A DNA stretch of 64,000 nt. Source: Mangrovitalea sediminis. Its GTDB lineage: Bacteria; Pseudomonadota; Gammaproteobacteria; Pseudomonadales; Oleiphilaceae. Positions 1 to 9,412 of this stretch are shown here, in pieces; position 1 is the stretch's first letter; the number at the start of each line of letters is the position of its first letter. The position numbers and the translations under genes are program-made. The stretch lies in NCBI RefSeq assembly GCF_002514725.1, contig NZ_NTLB01000003.1:496001-560000 (forward strand), in the 5' to 3' direction. Under the pieces are notes generated by a model. The model did no database searches, was not told where the DNA came from, and saw only the letters and a program-made list of their open reading frames with translations.

Positions 1-324
1 TCTGCTGATGACCTGTGTCTGGATGTTGCCATGGCATCGGGGCTGGCGGCCCCGGTCACAGAATCCTCGTTATCGGCTGTCGTGGCCGTGCCGGCAGAGA
101 GTGCGCCGCTCGCTACCGAGGTGCCGGACCCGGCTGACCACACGTTGGGGCGCGACCTTCAGCAGCGGGAATTCCAGATTATTCTCGATACGTTACGCAT
201 GGAGCGTGGGCGTCGTAAGCAGGCAGCCGAGCGGCTGGGTATCAGCCCGAGGACCTTGCGATATAAGTTGGCTCAAATGCGGGATCAGGGAATAGATCTC
301 GAATCAGAATTGGTCTACGCCTAA
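1..324 (+). CDS. fleR: 3' end of FleR/FlrC-type sigma-54 response regulator (partial)
   Basis: The reading frame is open from base 1 and ends with TAA at 322-324; the N-terminal receiver and AAA+ domains lie outside the window. The visible ~107 residues are a proline/alanine-rich linker followed by a Fis-type helix-turn-helix (around RKQAAERLGISPRTLRYKL), the DNA-binding end of NtrC-family activators. Its position directly before fliE matches fleR (flrC), which with its partner kinase activates the sigma-54 class of flagellar genes; four such promoters are readable downstream. The family is sure from the HTH; the name fleR rests on gene order. Confidence 0.85.
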   Translation, partial: SADDLCLDVAMASGLAAPVTESSLSAVVAVPAESAPLATEVPDPADHTLGRDLQQREFQIILDTLRMERGRRKQAAERLGISPRTLRYKLAQMRDQGIDLESELVYA

Positions 325-366
325 ACGGTAATCCTCTTTTCATTCTCTCGTTTCTACTAGCCCCTT

Positions 367-394
367 GGGTGACCTTTGGTCACCCGTTTTTTTT
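367..394 (+). terminator. Rho-independent terminator after fleR
   Basis: A perfect 8-bp stem GGGTGACC/GGTCACCC (367-374 and 378-385) with a 3-base loop is followed by G and eight T. It separates the regulatory operon from the fliE operon. Confidence 0.9.
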
Positions 395-499
395 GTGTCG
401 AGATCTACCTTTCCAGTCCCTGTCGAAAACTTGACAACCCGTTAATGTGAGCACGAAAACTTTATAAATAATCCTTTTTAAACAATGGATTGTTGTGTT

Positions 500-515
500 T
501 GGCGCGAAGCTTGCT
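500..515 (+). promoter_or_regulatory. Sigma-54 promoter of the fliE operon
   Basis: TGGCGCG-AAGC-TTGCT matches the -24/-12 consensus with the correct GG-N10-GC spacing. Transcription should start near 525-527. This rules out translation starts upstream of that point and fixes the fliE start at 586. Confidence 0.85.
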
Positions 516-585
516 AAACCCTCTCAAACTGACGGTATTCGTGAACGGAGTCCCGTCAACGCTTTGGGCAGGGGAGGTAAACGTC

Positions 586-963
586 ATGGTTGAACGCGCC
601 GATATCAATAATGTTCTGTCACAGATTCGTACCATGCGTGCGGAAATGATGCAGAAGCAGCGTATCCAACAGGACATTCAGGCCGATCGCATTGGTGCCG
701 GAACACAGATTGGGCAAATCGGCAAGGCGCAGGACGCGATGCCGAGCTTTGGCCAGACCCTCGAAAATGCCATTAATACCGTCAACGATCTTCAGCAGAA
801 TTCGAGTCAGCTATCCACCGCCTATGAAAAGGGTGATCCCAAGGTGGATATCACGCGCGTGATGATTGCCTCCCAAAAGGCATCGCTGTCGTTCCAGGCG
901 TTGACCCAGGTGCGAAACAAGGTGATCGAGGCGTATCAGGACATTATGAAAATGCCTATGTGA
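586..963 (+). CDS. fliE: Flagellar hook-basal body adaptor FliE
   Basis: 125 aa, the usual size for FliE, the small protein that joins the MS ring to the proximal rod and is exported early by the flagellar type III apparatus. The C-terminal part (around [29 protein letters not shown]) is the conserved FliE helix. The frame is open further upstream, but ATG 586 is chosen because GGGGAGGT lies 8-15 bases before it and because the sigma-54 promoter at 500-515 would place an earlier start outside the transcript. It is first in a fliEFGHIJ operon. Confidence 0.95.
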   Translation: MVERADINNVLSQIRTMRAEMMQKQRIQQDIQADRIGAGTQIGQIGKAQDAMPSFGQTLENAINTVNDLQQNSSQLSTAYEKGDPKVDITRVMIASQKASLSFQALTQVRNKVIEAYQDIMKMPM

Positions 964-1088
964 GTGTGCGTCTGCGGTTGACTACCGTAACCCCCGTTTT
1001 TTAAACGACAAGATCCTGTTATTGATGCGCCGGTTTTGGCGCGCGTTAAGGCGAAGGCCAGGGCCTCTTGGCTTAGTGGAGCATTCAA

Positions 1089-2846
1089 ATGGCAAGCGTA
1101 CCGGCAACAGCTTCCAACCCCAACAATCCTGCTGTTGATAGTCCTGTGGAACGTGATATCGGTGACGAGAGCCGGAGCGATCTGCTGTTTGGTTTCAACA
1201 AACTCAGTCTGTTGCGCCAAATTGGCTTGATGATTGGTCTGGCGGCCAGCGTTGCGCTGGGCGTGGCTATCGTGTTGTGGGCGCAGACGCCGAACTATCA
1301 GCCGGTTATCGGCAACATGGGGCAATACGATCCCCAGGATGTTACGAAAATCCTCGATCAGGCCGGTATTTCCTACAAGGTTTCACCCGCCAGTGGTGCG
1401 TTGCTGGTCAAGAGCGATGACGTCTACAAGGCCCGGATGCGATTGGCCGCGGCCGGCGTGACCGACAATAAGACCTATACCTGGGACATGCTCGACAAGA
1501 GTCAGGGTCTGGGTACCTCCCAGTTTATGGAAATGGCCCGTTACCGTCGTGCGCTCGAAGGCGAGCTGGCGCGCACGATCTCCAGCCTGAACTCGGTGCA
1601 CAGCGCCCGCGTGCACTTGGCTATCCCCAAGCAATCGGTGTTCGTCAATGACAACCGAAAGCCGACGGCGTCAGTGTTTGTCGACGTCTTTGCCGGTCAG
1701 CGGCTTAGCGACGAGCAAGTGTCTTCCATCGTCAACCTGGTTGCCAGCAGTGTGCCTGAGATGAAGGGGAGCGATGTCACAGTCGTCGATCAACGGGGCA
1801 ACCTGTTAACGCATAACGGGGAAGACAGCGAATCCAAGCTGGCAGATGAACAGCTGAGCTATACCCAGCGCTATGAAGACAACCTCAATCAGCAGATTGC
1901 CAACCTGTTACGGCCGATTGTCGGTAGCGGACATTTCCGTGCCGAGGTGACGGCGGATCTCGATTTCTCCAGCGTCCAGCAGGCCCAGGAGTTGTATAAC
2001 CCTGACCAGAAGGCGATTCGCAGTGAGCAGACGCTGGATGAGCAGAAGGTTGGCGGTTCGGAAGGCGGGGTGCCGGGAGCGCTCTCCAACCAGCCGCCGG
2101 GTAATGCCACGGCGCCGGAAATGGCGAAGAACGTTCAACAGCAGAATCAACAGGGCGGTCAGAGTTCGTCGTCCTCCCAGACCCAGAGTTCCCAGCAGCC
2201 AATGGACGTGCGCAAGCAGGCCACCCGCAACTTCGAGGTGGATCGCACGCTCAACTATCGCCAGCAGGCGCCGGGGCAGGTGCGTCGATTGACGGTGGCC
2301 GTGGCGGTGGATGACATAAAGTCGGTTGATCCCAAAACCGGTCAGGTATCCTATAAGCCCTGGCCCAAGGATGAGTTACAGCGCCTGACGATGCTGGTGC
2401 GCGATGCGGTGGGCTACTCGGCGGCGCGTGGCGACAGCGTGACCGTCGTCAACACGCCCTTTGCCCCGGAAGAGCCGATCGAATTCAAGCAGCCACACTT
2501 CTGGGAGCAGCCCTGGTTCCCGGACCTGATCAAGCAGGTACTGATGGTGCTGGTGATCCTGGCCTTGATCCTCTTCCTGTTGCGCCCGACGCTGAAAAAC
2601 CTGGCCAGTGGCGGTCGTTCGGCCCGCGACCAGATGCTGGGTGGCGACGGTAGCGGACTCGACGACCTGGACGGCCTGGAAGGTGGCTCCGCCATTCGGG
2701 AGGCGTTGGAGAAAAGCGATGAGTTGCTTTTGCCTGGCGCCACCGGCGGCTATGATAGACAGATAAATGCGCTGAAAGGGCTGATCGCTGACGATCCCGC
2801 CCGTGTTGCGCAGGTCGTGCGTCAATGGGTCAATGCGGATGAGTGA
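1089..2846 (+). CDS. fliF: Flagellar MS-ring protein FliF
   Basis: 585 aa, full length for FliF, which assembles the membrane-embedded MS ring. A first membrane segment lies at about residues 47-65 and a second at about 483-500; between them are the periplasmic ring-building domains and a Gln/Ser-rich stretch near residues 340-375. The C-terminus (DDPARVAQVVRQWV) is the cytoplasmic tail that binds FliG. The stop codon overlaps the start of fliG, implying translational coupling. The ATG is preceded only by a weak GTGGAG. Confidence 0.96.
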   Translation: MASVPATASNPNNPAVDSPVERDIGDESRSDLLFGFNKLSLLRQIGLMIGLAASVALGVAIVLWAQTPNYQPVIGNMGQYDPQDVTKILDQAGISYKVSPASGALLVKSDDVYKARMRLAAAGVTDNKTYTWDMLDKSQGLGTSQFMEMARYRRALEGELARTISSLNSVHSARVHLAIPKQSVFVNDNRKPTASVFVDVFAGQRLSDEQVSSIVNLVASSVPEMKGSDVTVVDQRGNLLTHNGEDSESKLADEQLSYTQRYEDNLNQQIANLLRPIVGSGHFRAEVTADLDFSSVQQAQELYNPDQKAIRSEQTLDEQKVGGSEGGVPGALSNQPPGNATAPEMAKNVQQQNQQGGQSSSSSQTQSSQQPMDVRKQATRNFEVDRTLNYRQQAPGQVRRLTVAVAVDDIKSVDPKTGQVSYKPWPKDELQRLTMLVRDAVGYSAARGDSVTVVNTPFAPEEPIEFKQPHFWEQPWFPDLIKQVLMVLVILALILFLLRPTLKNLASGGRSARDQMLGGDGSGLDDLDGLEGGSAIREALEKSDELLLPGATGGYDRQINALKGLIADDPARVAQVVRQWVNADE

Positions 2847-3894
2847 CGAGGATAACAAACCAGCTCCGGCGAAACAGGACTCTGGTGCCCGGAAGCTGCG
2901 TCGGAAGGTGTCGCGGCTGGAGTCGGCGGCCATCCTGCTGATGTCGCTGGGAGAGGGTGACGCAGCCCAGATTCTCAAACACATGGGCCCGAAGGAGGTG
3001 CAGCGGGTTGGTGTGACGATGGCGCAGCTGCGTGACGTCAGCAAGGAAGAAGTCGAATACGTTGTTGATGAGTTTATGAATGCCGTCGGCGGCCAGACCG
3101 GTCTGGGAATCGGAGCCGACGACTATATCCGCACCATGCTGACGCAGGCGTTGGGTGAGGAAAAGGCCTCCAGCCTGATCGACCGTATCCTGATCGGCGG
3201 TAATACCACGGGCCTCGATACGCTCAAATGGATGGAGCCGCGCGCGGTTGCGGACATGATTCGCTACGAGCATCCGCAGATCCAGGCGATAGTGGTCTCC
3301 TATCTGGACCCTGACCAGGCCGCGGAAATTCTGTCCAACCTGGATGATAAGGTCCGGCTCGATATCGTGATGCGGGTGGCCTCCCTGGAAACGATCCAGC
3401 CGCAGGCGTTGCAGGAACTCAATAATATCCTTGAGAAGCAGTTCTCCGGCGGCTCCGGTGCCCAGACCAGCAAGATCGGGGGCGTGAAGCGGGCCGCCGA
3501 CATCATGAACTACATGGATCGAGGCGTCGAAGGCATGCTGATGGATTCCATCAAGGAGATGGATCCTGACCTCGGCAGCACTATCGAGGATCTCATGTTC
3601 GTCTTCGACAACCTGCGCGAGGTGGATGACCGGGGTATTCAGGCACTGTTGCGCGAAGTTTCGTCCGAGGTGCTGGTCGTGGCGCTGAAAGGGTCCGACG
3701 AGGAGGTCAAGGAGAAGATTTTCCGCAATATGTCCAAGCGTGCCGCCGAATTGCTACGCGATGACCTTGAGGCGAAGGGCCCCGTGCGCGTCAGCGAAGT
3801 CGAAACGGCCCAGAAGGATATCATTACAATTGCACGCCGTATGGCTGAGGCTGGCGAAATCTCGCTGGGCGGCTCCGGCGAAGAAATGGTCTGA
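2839..3894 (+). CDS. fliG: Flagellar motor switch protein FliG
   Basis: 351 aa from ATG 2839 (an in-frame ATG at 2833 is the alternative). FliG is the rotor part that contacts the stator and sets torque and direction. The EHPQ motif lies near residue 144. The C-terminal domain carries the charged torque helix (around DDRGIQALLREV). It overlaps fliF by 8 bases, has no clear ribosome site of its own and so is probably coupled. The last base of its stop codon is the first base of fliH. Confidence 0.96.
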   Translation: MSDEDNKPAPAKQDSGARKLRRKVSRLESAAILLMSLGEGDAAQILKHMGPKEVQRVGVTMAQLRDVSKEEVEYVVDEFMNAVGGQTGLGIGADDYIRTMLTQALGEEKASSLIDRILIGGNTTGLDTLKWMEPRAVADMIRYEHPQIQAIVVSYLDPDQAAEILSNLDDKVRLDIVMRVASLETIQPQALQELNNILEKQFSGGSGAQTSKIGGVKRAADIMNYMDRGVEGMLMDSIKEMDPDLGSTIEDLMFVFDNLREVDDRGIQALLREVSSEVLVVALKGSDEEVKEKIFRNMSKRAAELLRDDLEAKGPVRVSEVETAQKDIITIARRMAEAGEISLGGSGEEMV

Positions 3895-4766
3895 TGAGCG
3901 ACAAGTCGTATCGAGATCGAATCCCTTCCGCAGATCTCACTGCTTACGAGCGGTGGGAGCTCCCCTTGCTAGACGACCAGGGCAACGAAGTTGCTCCCTC
4001 TTCCCGGGAAGAGGAGATGGATGTCAAACCTTTGACGGCAGCCGACCTCGAACGTATCCATAAGGAAGCCTGGGACGAGGGACATCGGGATGGGCAGACC
4101 GAGGGCTATAACAAGGGATACAAGGACGGTCACGAGGCGGGTCACAAGGATGGTTTCGCCAAAGGGGAGGCCGAAGGGTTGGAGGCCGGTAAGGCCCGCG
4201 CCCTCGAAGAGACCCGGCAGCAGGTTGAGGCCGGTCTCGATCGCCTGGATATGGTCATGGGTGAGCTGCTCGATCCGATAGAACGCCAGAGAGATGAGGT
4301 TGAGTCGGCCCTGGTTAACCTCGCCACCGCATTAACCCGCGTCATTCTCTACCGTGAACTGAAAACCGACAGCAGCCAGATTCGTCAGGTGGTAGCAAAG
4401 GCCCTGGACACCTTGCCGTCGCCAGCGGACAACGTCCGTATTCGGGTGCATCCGAGCGACCGGCAGTGGGTCGAGGAAGTCGCCGAACGTTTTGAGGCGC
4501 AGAGCCGGATAACGGAAGACGACAGTCTCATGCCTGGTGGCTGTCTGGTGGAGACGCACCACAGTCTGGTCGACTTCACGGTCGAGAAGCGATTCCAGAA
4601 AACCCTGCAGACCATGCTCGATCGCCAGCTTTCCCAGTCGGAATCCCTTGAGGGGAGCGAGCTGGATGCGCTGATGGGCGAGCTCACCGACATGCACCGG
4701 GAACTGCTCGACGATCCGTCTCCAGCGTCGGATCCAGAGAACGGTGAGCACGATGGCGAGCGCTGA
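3894..4766 (+). CDS. fliH: Flagellar export ATPase regulator FliH
   Basis: 290 aa, typical for pseudomonad-like FliH, the stator of the export ATPase that holds FliI at the membrane. Residues ~60-100 contain the run of glycines spaced by four (GxxxG-like, as in [17 protein letters not shown]) that marks FliH. The C-terminal half is the E/V-type stator domain. Its ATG overlaps the fliG TGA by one base (TGATG) and it overlaps fliI downstream. The acidic tail (last ~20 residues) is less conserved. Confidence 0.95.
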   Translation: MSDKSYRDRIPSADLTAYERWELPLLDDQGNEVAPSSREEEMDVKPLTAADLERIHKEAWDEGHRDGQTEGYNKGYKDGHEAGHKDGFAKGEAEGLEAGKARALEETRQQVEAGLDRLDMVMGELLDPIERQRDEVESALVNLATALTRVILYRELKTDSSQIRQVVAKALDTLPSPADNVRIRVHPSDRQWVEEVAERFEAQSRITEDDSLMPGGCLVETHHSLVDFTVEKRFQKTLQTMLDRQLSQSESLEGSELDALMGELTDMHRELLDDPSPASDPENGEHDGER

Positions 4767-6126
4767 ACGAGCTCTGGCTGAACGCCTGCTGAATTTTGCT
4801 GAGGCCGTGCAAGACGGCGTTGCCCCGGAATTGTCCGGCCGCCTGACGCGCATGGTCGGCCTCACTCTCGAATGCGTGGGTTGCCCGATGGTTGTCGGGG
4901 ACCGCTGTCATATCACTGCCGAAGGTCTTGCGCCGGTCGAAGCCGAAGTCGTTGGTTTCGACGGCGACCGTGTCTACCTGATGCCTCTCTCGGCGATTGA
5001 GGGGTTGCGTCCCGGTGCGCGCGTTGTTCCCATCGCCGCAGCAAGTCGTGTGCCGGTTGGGCCCCAGCTTCTGGGGCGGGTCGTCGATGGCGCGGGTGAA
5101 CCCCTCGACGGGAAAGGTCCGCTCCTTGTCGAGGCTCACGTACCGCTGATGGCGGGCATTATCAATCCGTTGCACCGCGCACCCGTTCGCCAGCCAATGG
5201 ATGTCGGCATTCGTGCCATCAACGCGTTATTGACGGTGGGGCAGGGGCAGCGACTGGGGCTGTTTGCCGGTAGTGGCGTCGGTAAGAGTATGCTGCTGGG
5301 GATGATGACCCGGTTTACCGATGCCGATATCACCGTTGTGGGGTTGATCGGCGAGCGGGGCCGGGAGGTCAAGGAATTTATCGAAGACATTCTGGGCGAT
5401 GAAGGGCTGGCGAGATCCATTGTGGTGGCGTCACCAGCGGATGACTCTCCGCTGATGCGCCTGCGGGCCGCCATGCTGACCACGCGTATCGCTGAATTTT
5501 TTCGTGATCGCGGGCAGAAAGTGCTGCTGCTGATGGATTCGCTGACCCGCTATTGCCAGGCGCAGCGCGAAATCGCGTTGGCCGTTGGCGAGCCGCCTGC
5601 GACCAAGGGGTATCCGCCATCCGTTTTCGCCAAGTTACCGCAATTGGTGGAGCGTGCGGGTAACGGTAAGCCTGGAGGCGGTTCCATAACGGCTTTTTAC
5701 ACCGTGCTGACGGAAGGTGACGACCAGCAGGATCCGATTGCCGATGCGGCGCGGGCGATCCTGGATGGCCACATTGTGCTGTCGCGTCGCCTGGCTGAGG
5801 AAGGCCATTATCCGGCCATTGATGTGGAAGCCTCGGTCAGCCGTGTCATGCCACAGGTGGTGAGCGAAGAACATTTCCGTCTGTCGCAACGGTTCAAGCA
5901 GGTATATGCCCGCTACCAGCAGACGCGGGACCTGATCAGCGTCGGCGCCTATGTCAAGGGCAGCGACCCGGAGGTTGATTTCGCGATCGAGCGTATCCCG
6001 GCTATGCGCCAGTTCCTGCAGCAAGGACTGAAAGAGAGCTCGCCGTCGGCAGACAGTATCGAGCGCTTGAAAACCGTTCTGGATTCCAGCCAGAATCGAG
6101 AACAGGCTGCGCAACCCGGCCACTGA
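4753..6126 (+). CDS. fliI: Flagellum-specific export ATPase FliI
   Basis: 457 aa. A hexameric ATPase, related to F1-beta, that unfolds or delivers substrates to the flagellar export gate. The Walker A loop GSGVGKS is at about residues 173-179, and the Walker B region ([11 protein letters not shown]) at about 257-267. The start is taken at ATG 4753; a GTG at 4744 in the same frame is possible. The start lies inside the 3' end of fliH, an overlap typical of coupled fliH-fliI. Confidence 0.96.
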   Translation: MASAERALAERLLNFAEAVQDGVAPELSGRLTRMVGLTLECVGCPMVVGDRCHITAEGLAPVEAEVVGFDGDRVYLMPLSAIEGLRPGARVVPIAAASRVPVGPQLLGRVVDGAGEPLDGKGPLLVEAHVPLMAGIINPLHRAPVRQPMDVGIRAINALLTVGQGQRLGLFAGSGVGKSMLLGMMTRFTDADITVVGLIGERGREVKEFIEDILGDEGLARSIVVASPADDSPLMRLRAAMLTTRIAEFFRDRGQKVLLLMDSLTRYCQAQREIALAVGEPPATKGYPPSVFAKLPQLVERAGNGKPGGGSITAFYTVLTEGDDQQDPIADAARAILDGHIVLSRRLAEEGHYPAIDVEASVSRVMPQVVSEEHFRLSQRFKQVYARYQQTRDLISVGAYVKGSDPEVDFAIERIPAMRQFLQQGLKESSPSADSIERLKTVLDSSQNREQAAQPGH

Positions 6127-6158
6127 TCTGAGCGTTGGCAGGAGAGGTATCGACGGCA

Positions 6159-6602
6159 ATGGTTAAGCGCTCTGAAAGATTGGATATCGTCCTGCAACTG
6201 GCCCAGCGTAAGGAAGATGAAGCGCTGGAACGGATGAGTGGTGCGCAGCGGGTGTGGCAGGCTGAAACCCTACGACTGGGCGAGTTGACACAGTATCATG
6301 TGGATTACCAGAACCAGATTCGCTCCGCCAGCCGCGGTCAGGTCTCAGCGTCCCAGCTGCAATCCTGGCAACATTTTGTCAGTCGTCTGGCTGATGCAAT
6401 CGCTCAGCAGCAGCAGCGGGTGGCAGTGGCGCTCGATCACTTCGAGCAGTTGCGAGCGGTCTGGCGGGAGACCTACGAACGCCGGCGTGGCATGGAGCGG
6501 CATATTGAGGCGTGTCGGCAACAGGAGCAATATGAGGAGGGGCGTCGCGAGCAGCGTCAACTCGATGAGGCCGCCAACAACCGCTATGCCCGGCGTCGCT
6601 GA
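6159..6602 (+). CDS. fliJ: Flagellar export chaperone FliJ
   Basis: 147 aa, almost entirely charged and coiled-coil forming, as expected for FliJ, the central stalk of the export ATPase. Sequence similarity in this family is low, so the call leans on size, heptad character (for example QQQQRVAVALDHFEQLRAV) and place after fliI. ATG 6159 has GGAGAGGT ten bases upstream; a TTG at 6135 in frame is unlikely. Confidence 0.92.
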   Translation: MVKRSERLDIVLQLAQRKEDEALERMSGAQRVWQAETLRLGELTQYHVDYQNQIRSASRGQVSASQLQSWQHFVSRLADAIAQQQQRVAVALDHFEQLRAVWRETYERRRGMERHIEACRQQEQYEEGRREQRQLDEAANNRYARRR

Positions 6603-6827
6603 GATTTCTGGCCGATTTAGGAAGGATGCCGGCACGGAACGGTTTGACGAATATGAAGGGGACTTGTGCTCGGGGAATGCAAAACCGTCAGGGTTGTCTA
6701 TGCTCTTTTGAGGTAAGCTGTGAACAATGCCTGTGTGTCGCCAAGAGCTGCGGTTCTTGTGTGGTCTACAGGGTACGTGTCGGAAGGATTGGCAGAATCA
6801 TACAGGGATGAGAGGATAGGGGGCGCT

Positions 6828-7133
6828 ATGGCAATAACCACCCAGCGTTCGACAGACGGACGAACATTGACCATCAACATCGATGGCCGCTTCGACTTCA
6901 GCTCGCATCAAGCGTTTCGGGAAGCCTACGAAACCGGCGAGAATGCTGTAGCTGAGTATTTGGTGGACATGCGGGACACTACATACCTGGATAGCTCCGC
7001 ATTGGGCATGTTGCTGTTGCTGCGGGACTACGCCGGTGGAGACAGTGCCCGTATCCGTATTCTGAATTGCAATGGCGATGTCCGTCGGATACTGGCCATC
7101 TCGAATTTCGAACAGCTTTTCGATATCCACTGA
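6828..7133 (+). CDS. STAS-domain anti-sigma factor antagonist (HsbA-like)
   Basis: 101 aa, a single STAS domain. The phosphorylatable serine motif YLDSSALG lies at residues 54-60, with Ser57 in the position of SpoIIAA Ser58. It is followed by a response regulator with PP2C and kinase-like parts and by an Hpt protein, the same trio as Pseudomonas HsbA-HsbR-HptB, where the antagonist's phosphorylation state switches between FlgM binding and a diguanylate cyclase. Function by that analogy is inference. ATG 6828 follows a purine-rich GATAGGGGG. The 225-base gap after fliJ probably holds a separate promoter, but none could be read with confidence. Confidence 0.85.
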   Translation: MAITTQRSTDGRTLTINIDGRFDFSSHQAFREAYETGENAVAEYLVDMRDTTYLDSSALGMLLLLRDYAGGDSARIRILNCNGDVRRILAISNFEQLFDIH

Positions 7134-7157
7134 ACGGCGTCTGAGGCGCCGTTTGGC

Positions 7158-8912
7158 ATGTTATCCGCAATTCCTCCCGGTTCCGCAGTAGCGAGCGGTT
7201 CCGATACCCTTAAGATTCTGATTGCTGACGATAGCGACAGTGATCGGCTGATCCTTCAGGCCATGCTGCGCAAGCAGGGGCATGAGGTGGTTACTGCTGT
7301 AGATGGCATGGATGCCGTTGAACGCTTTCGTGCCGAGCGGCCCCAGATCGTGCTTCTGGATGCGTTGATGCCCCGCATGGATGGCCGGGAGGCTGCCCGA
7401 CGTATCAAGGCACTGGCCGGTGAGGCGCTGGTGCCGATTATCTTCCTCACGTCCCTGTCCGATGCGGAGGAGTTGGCCGACTGTCTTGCTGCAGGCGGCG
7501 ACGACTTTCTTTCGAAGCCCTACAACCGCATCATCATCGAAGCAAAAATCAATGCTTTCAACCGAATGCGGATGATGCATGCAACGGTGCAGGCGCAGCG
7601 TGACCATATTCGCGAGCGTAATGAGCAGCTATTGCTCGAACAAAAGACGGCACGCCGGGTGTTTGAGAACGTCGCCCACAGGGGCTGTCTGGAGGCCGGG
7701 AACATCCGCTACCTGATGTCGCCGTTGTCTATCTTTAACGGTGATGTCTTGTTTGCCTGCCCAAAGCCCTCTGGCGGCATGCACATTTTCCTGGGGGACT
7801 TTACCGGTCACGGGCTGCCAGCGGCCATCGGGGCTATGCCGCTGGCCGAGATCTTTTATGGGATGACCAGTAAAGGGTTTCCCATCGCGGATGTGCTCCG
7901 GGAGATCAATCAGAAGCTCAAACGGATACTGCCTACCGGCATGTTCTGTTGCGGGGCCATGATAGACATGAATCTCCAGTTGCAGGAGGTGGAGGTCTGG
8001 AATGGTGGCTTACCGGCCGGTTACCTGATTCGGACAGACGGCTCCCGCGTCAGGCTGGTATCCGATCACCTTCCCTTGGGCGTCTTGCCCGCAGAGCGTT
8101 TTTCGCCGGAGTGTGTTCGTTATACGTTGCTCCGAGACGAGCGTGTCCTGTTCTGTTCCGACGGCATTTTGGAGGCGACCAACGGGAACGAGGAGATGTT
8201 TGGGGAGGCGCGGTTGCTGGAAGTCCTCGACAACTGCGACTCGCCGGACAAGGTTTTCGATGAATTGACCTTGGCCGTAAGGCGCTTCACGGGCAGCGTT
8301 GAAAGCCGGGATGACATCAGCCTGGTGGAAGTGGCGATGGTTCCGGAAAAGATGCTCGATGTGCATCAAAGTGTGATTTCGACCGGTCTTACGGGGCCCT
8401 CGGACTGGCGATGTGCTTACGAGTTGCGTGACGAGACGCTCTCTACGTTCAATCCATTACCGTTACTTTTGCATATCTGCATGGAGGCTCCTGGGTTACG
8501 GCTGTGCAGTGGACAGATCTACACTATCCTGGCGGAAATGTTTTCCAACGCGCTTGAGCACGGAATCCTGCGTTTGTCGTCGACGCTTAAAGGGAGTGCG
8601 AGTGGTTTTAGTCGCTATTACGAGGAACGGGAACGGCGTTTGAAGCAGGTGGGTAACCATTTTATACGCTTTGAACTGGAGCATATTTCACAGGAAAATG
8701 GGGGGCGACTGCTCATCGCCTGTGAAGATAGCGGCCCAGGCTTTGACTACACTCATCAAGAGGAATGTCCTCAGGCATCAGCTCCGTATGGTGGCCGGGG
8801 GATAATGCTATTGCGGCAATTGTGCGATAGCGTGGTCTACTGCGGCAGCGGCAATCGAATAGAAGCGGCATTTGAATGGTCGTTCCAGCAGCGCAGTATG
8901 GGGAAGCATTGA
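7158..8912 (+). CDS. Response regulator with PP2C phosphatase and HATPase domains (HsbR-like)
   Basis: 584 aa in three parts. A receiver domain spans ~residues 18-135, with the phosphate acceptor Asp68 in LLDALMPRMDG and the conserved Lys in LSKPY. A SpoIIE-type PP2C phosphatase spans ~180-390, with metal-binding motifs GDFTGHG, CSDGILEA and SRDDISL. A C-terminal GHKL/RsbW-like ATPase spans ~440-580, with an N box (EMFSNALEHGI) and a G box (ACEDSGPGFDY). This layout fits a switch that both dephosphorylates and phosphorylates the upstream STAS protein, driven by phosphotransfer from the downstream Hpt. A 7-bp hairpin (7133-7153) ends just before its ATG and might affect translation. Confidence 0.88.
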   Translation: MLSAIPPGSAVASGSDTLKILIADDSDSDRLILQAMLRKQGHEVVTAVDGMDAVERFRAERPQIVLLDALMPRMDGREAARRIKALAGEALVPIIFLTSLSDAEELADCLAAGGDDFLSKPYNRIIIEAKINAFNRMRMMHATVQAQRDHIRERNEQLLLEQKTARRVFENVAHRGCLEAGNIRYLMSPLSIFNGDVLFACPKPSGGMHIFLGDFTGHGLPAAIGAMPLAEIFYGMTSKGFPIADVLREINQKLKRILPTGMFCCGAMIDMNLQLQEVEVWNGGLPAGYLIRTDGSRVRLVSDHLPLGVLPAERFSPECVRYTLLRDERVLFCSDGILEATNGNEEMFGEARLLEVLDNCDSPDKVFDELTLAVRRFTGSVESRDDISLVEVAMVPEKMLDVHQSVISTGLTGPSDWRCAYELRDETLSTFNPLPLLLHICMEAPGLRLCSGQIYTILAEMFSNALEHGILRLSSTLKGSASGFSRYYEERERRLKQVGNHFIRFELEHISQENGGRLLIACEDSGPGFDYTHQEECPQASAPYGGRGIMLLRQLCDSVVYCGSGNRIEAAFEWSFQQRSMGKH

Positions 8913-8977
8913 GCGCTGGTATCGCTGAGCGGTCAGGTAAGTGCCGGTAGCGTAGTGGGGAAGTCCGACTGGGAATC

Positions 8978-9331
8978 ATGATGAACGAACACACACATTT
9001 GGACGATGAAGCCTTGGCGGAACTCCGCGAGGTGATGGATGATGATTTTTCCATTCTGATCTCGACGTTTATCGACGATTCGGCTGAGCGAGTATCCACC
9101 TTAAAGAAAAGGTTCGATGCCGCAGACGCGGAAGCCTTTTCCAAGGCCGCGCATAGCTTTAAGGGGAGTTGCATCAACATCGGCGCGCCACGATTGGGCG
9201 ACTTATGTCTGGAGGCCGAGCAGATGGGGCGTTCCGGCGACCTCACGGGTGCTGAGGATCTGCTTGCGAGCATCGAGCAGGAATTCGAGACCGTCAAGAC
9301 GCTGTTGCAACCCTATTTAGCCTCCGCCTGA
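8978..9331 (+). CDS. Histidine phosphotransfer protein (HptB-like)
   Basis: 117 aa, a lone Hpt domain. The phosphorylatable histidine is His59 in AAHSFKGSC. Such proteins relay phosphate from hybrid sensor kinases to a receiver, here most likely the receiver of the gene just upstream. The start may be ATG 8978 or the adjacent ATG 8981. In Pseudomonas the related gene is hptB; here the trio lies between fliJ and fliK. Confidence 0.88.
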   Translation: MMNEHTHLDDEALAELREVMDDDFSILISTFIDDSAERVSTLKKRFDAADAEAFSKAAHSFKGSCINIGAPRLGDLCLEAEQMGRSGDLTGAEDLLASIEQEFETVKTLLQPYLASA

Positions 9332-9348
9332 GCCGCTTTCACACAATT

Positions 9349-9364
9349 TGGCACTGAATTTGCT
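9349..9364 (+). promoter_or_regulatory. Sigma-54 promoter before fliK
   Basis: TGGCACT-GAAT-TTGCT is a near-perfect -24/-12 element 49 bases before the fliK ATG. Confidence 0.85.
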
Positions 9365-9412
9365 ATCTCTGGTTAGACCCTTTTTTCTTCTGACCAGCGG
9401 CAAGAGGTTGCC

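Noticed and set aside
7133-7153. Hairpin between the STAS and response-regulator genes as a terminator
   Set aside because: The stem is only 7 bp with three T after it and ends at the next start codon; it is more likely an intercistronic or translational element, if anything.
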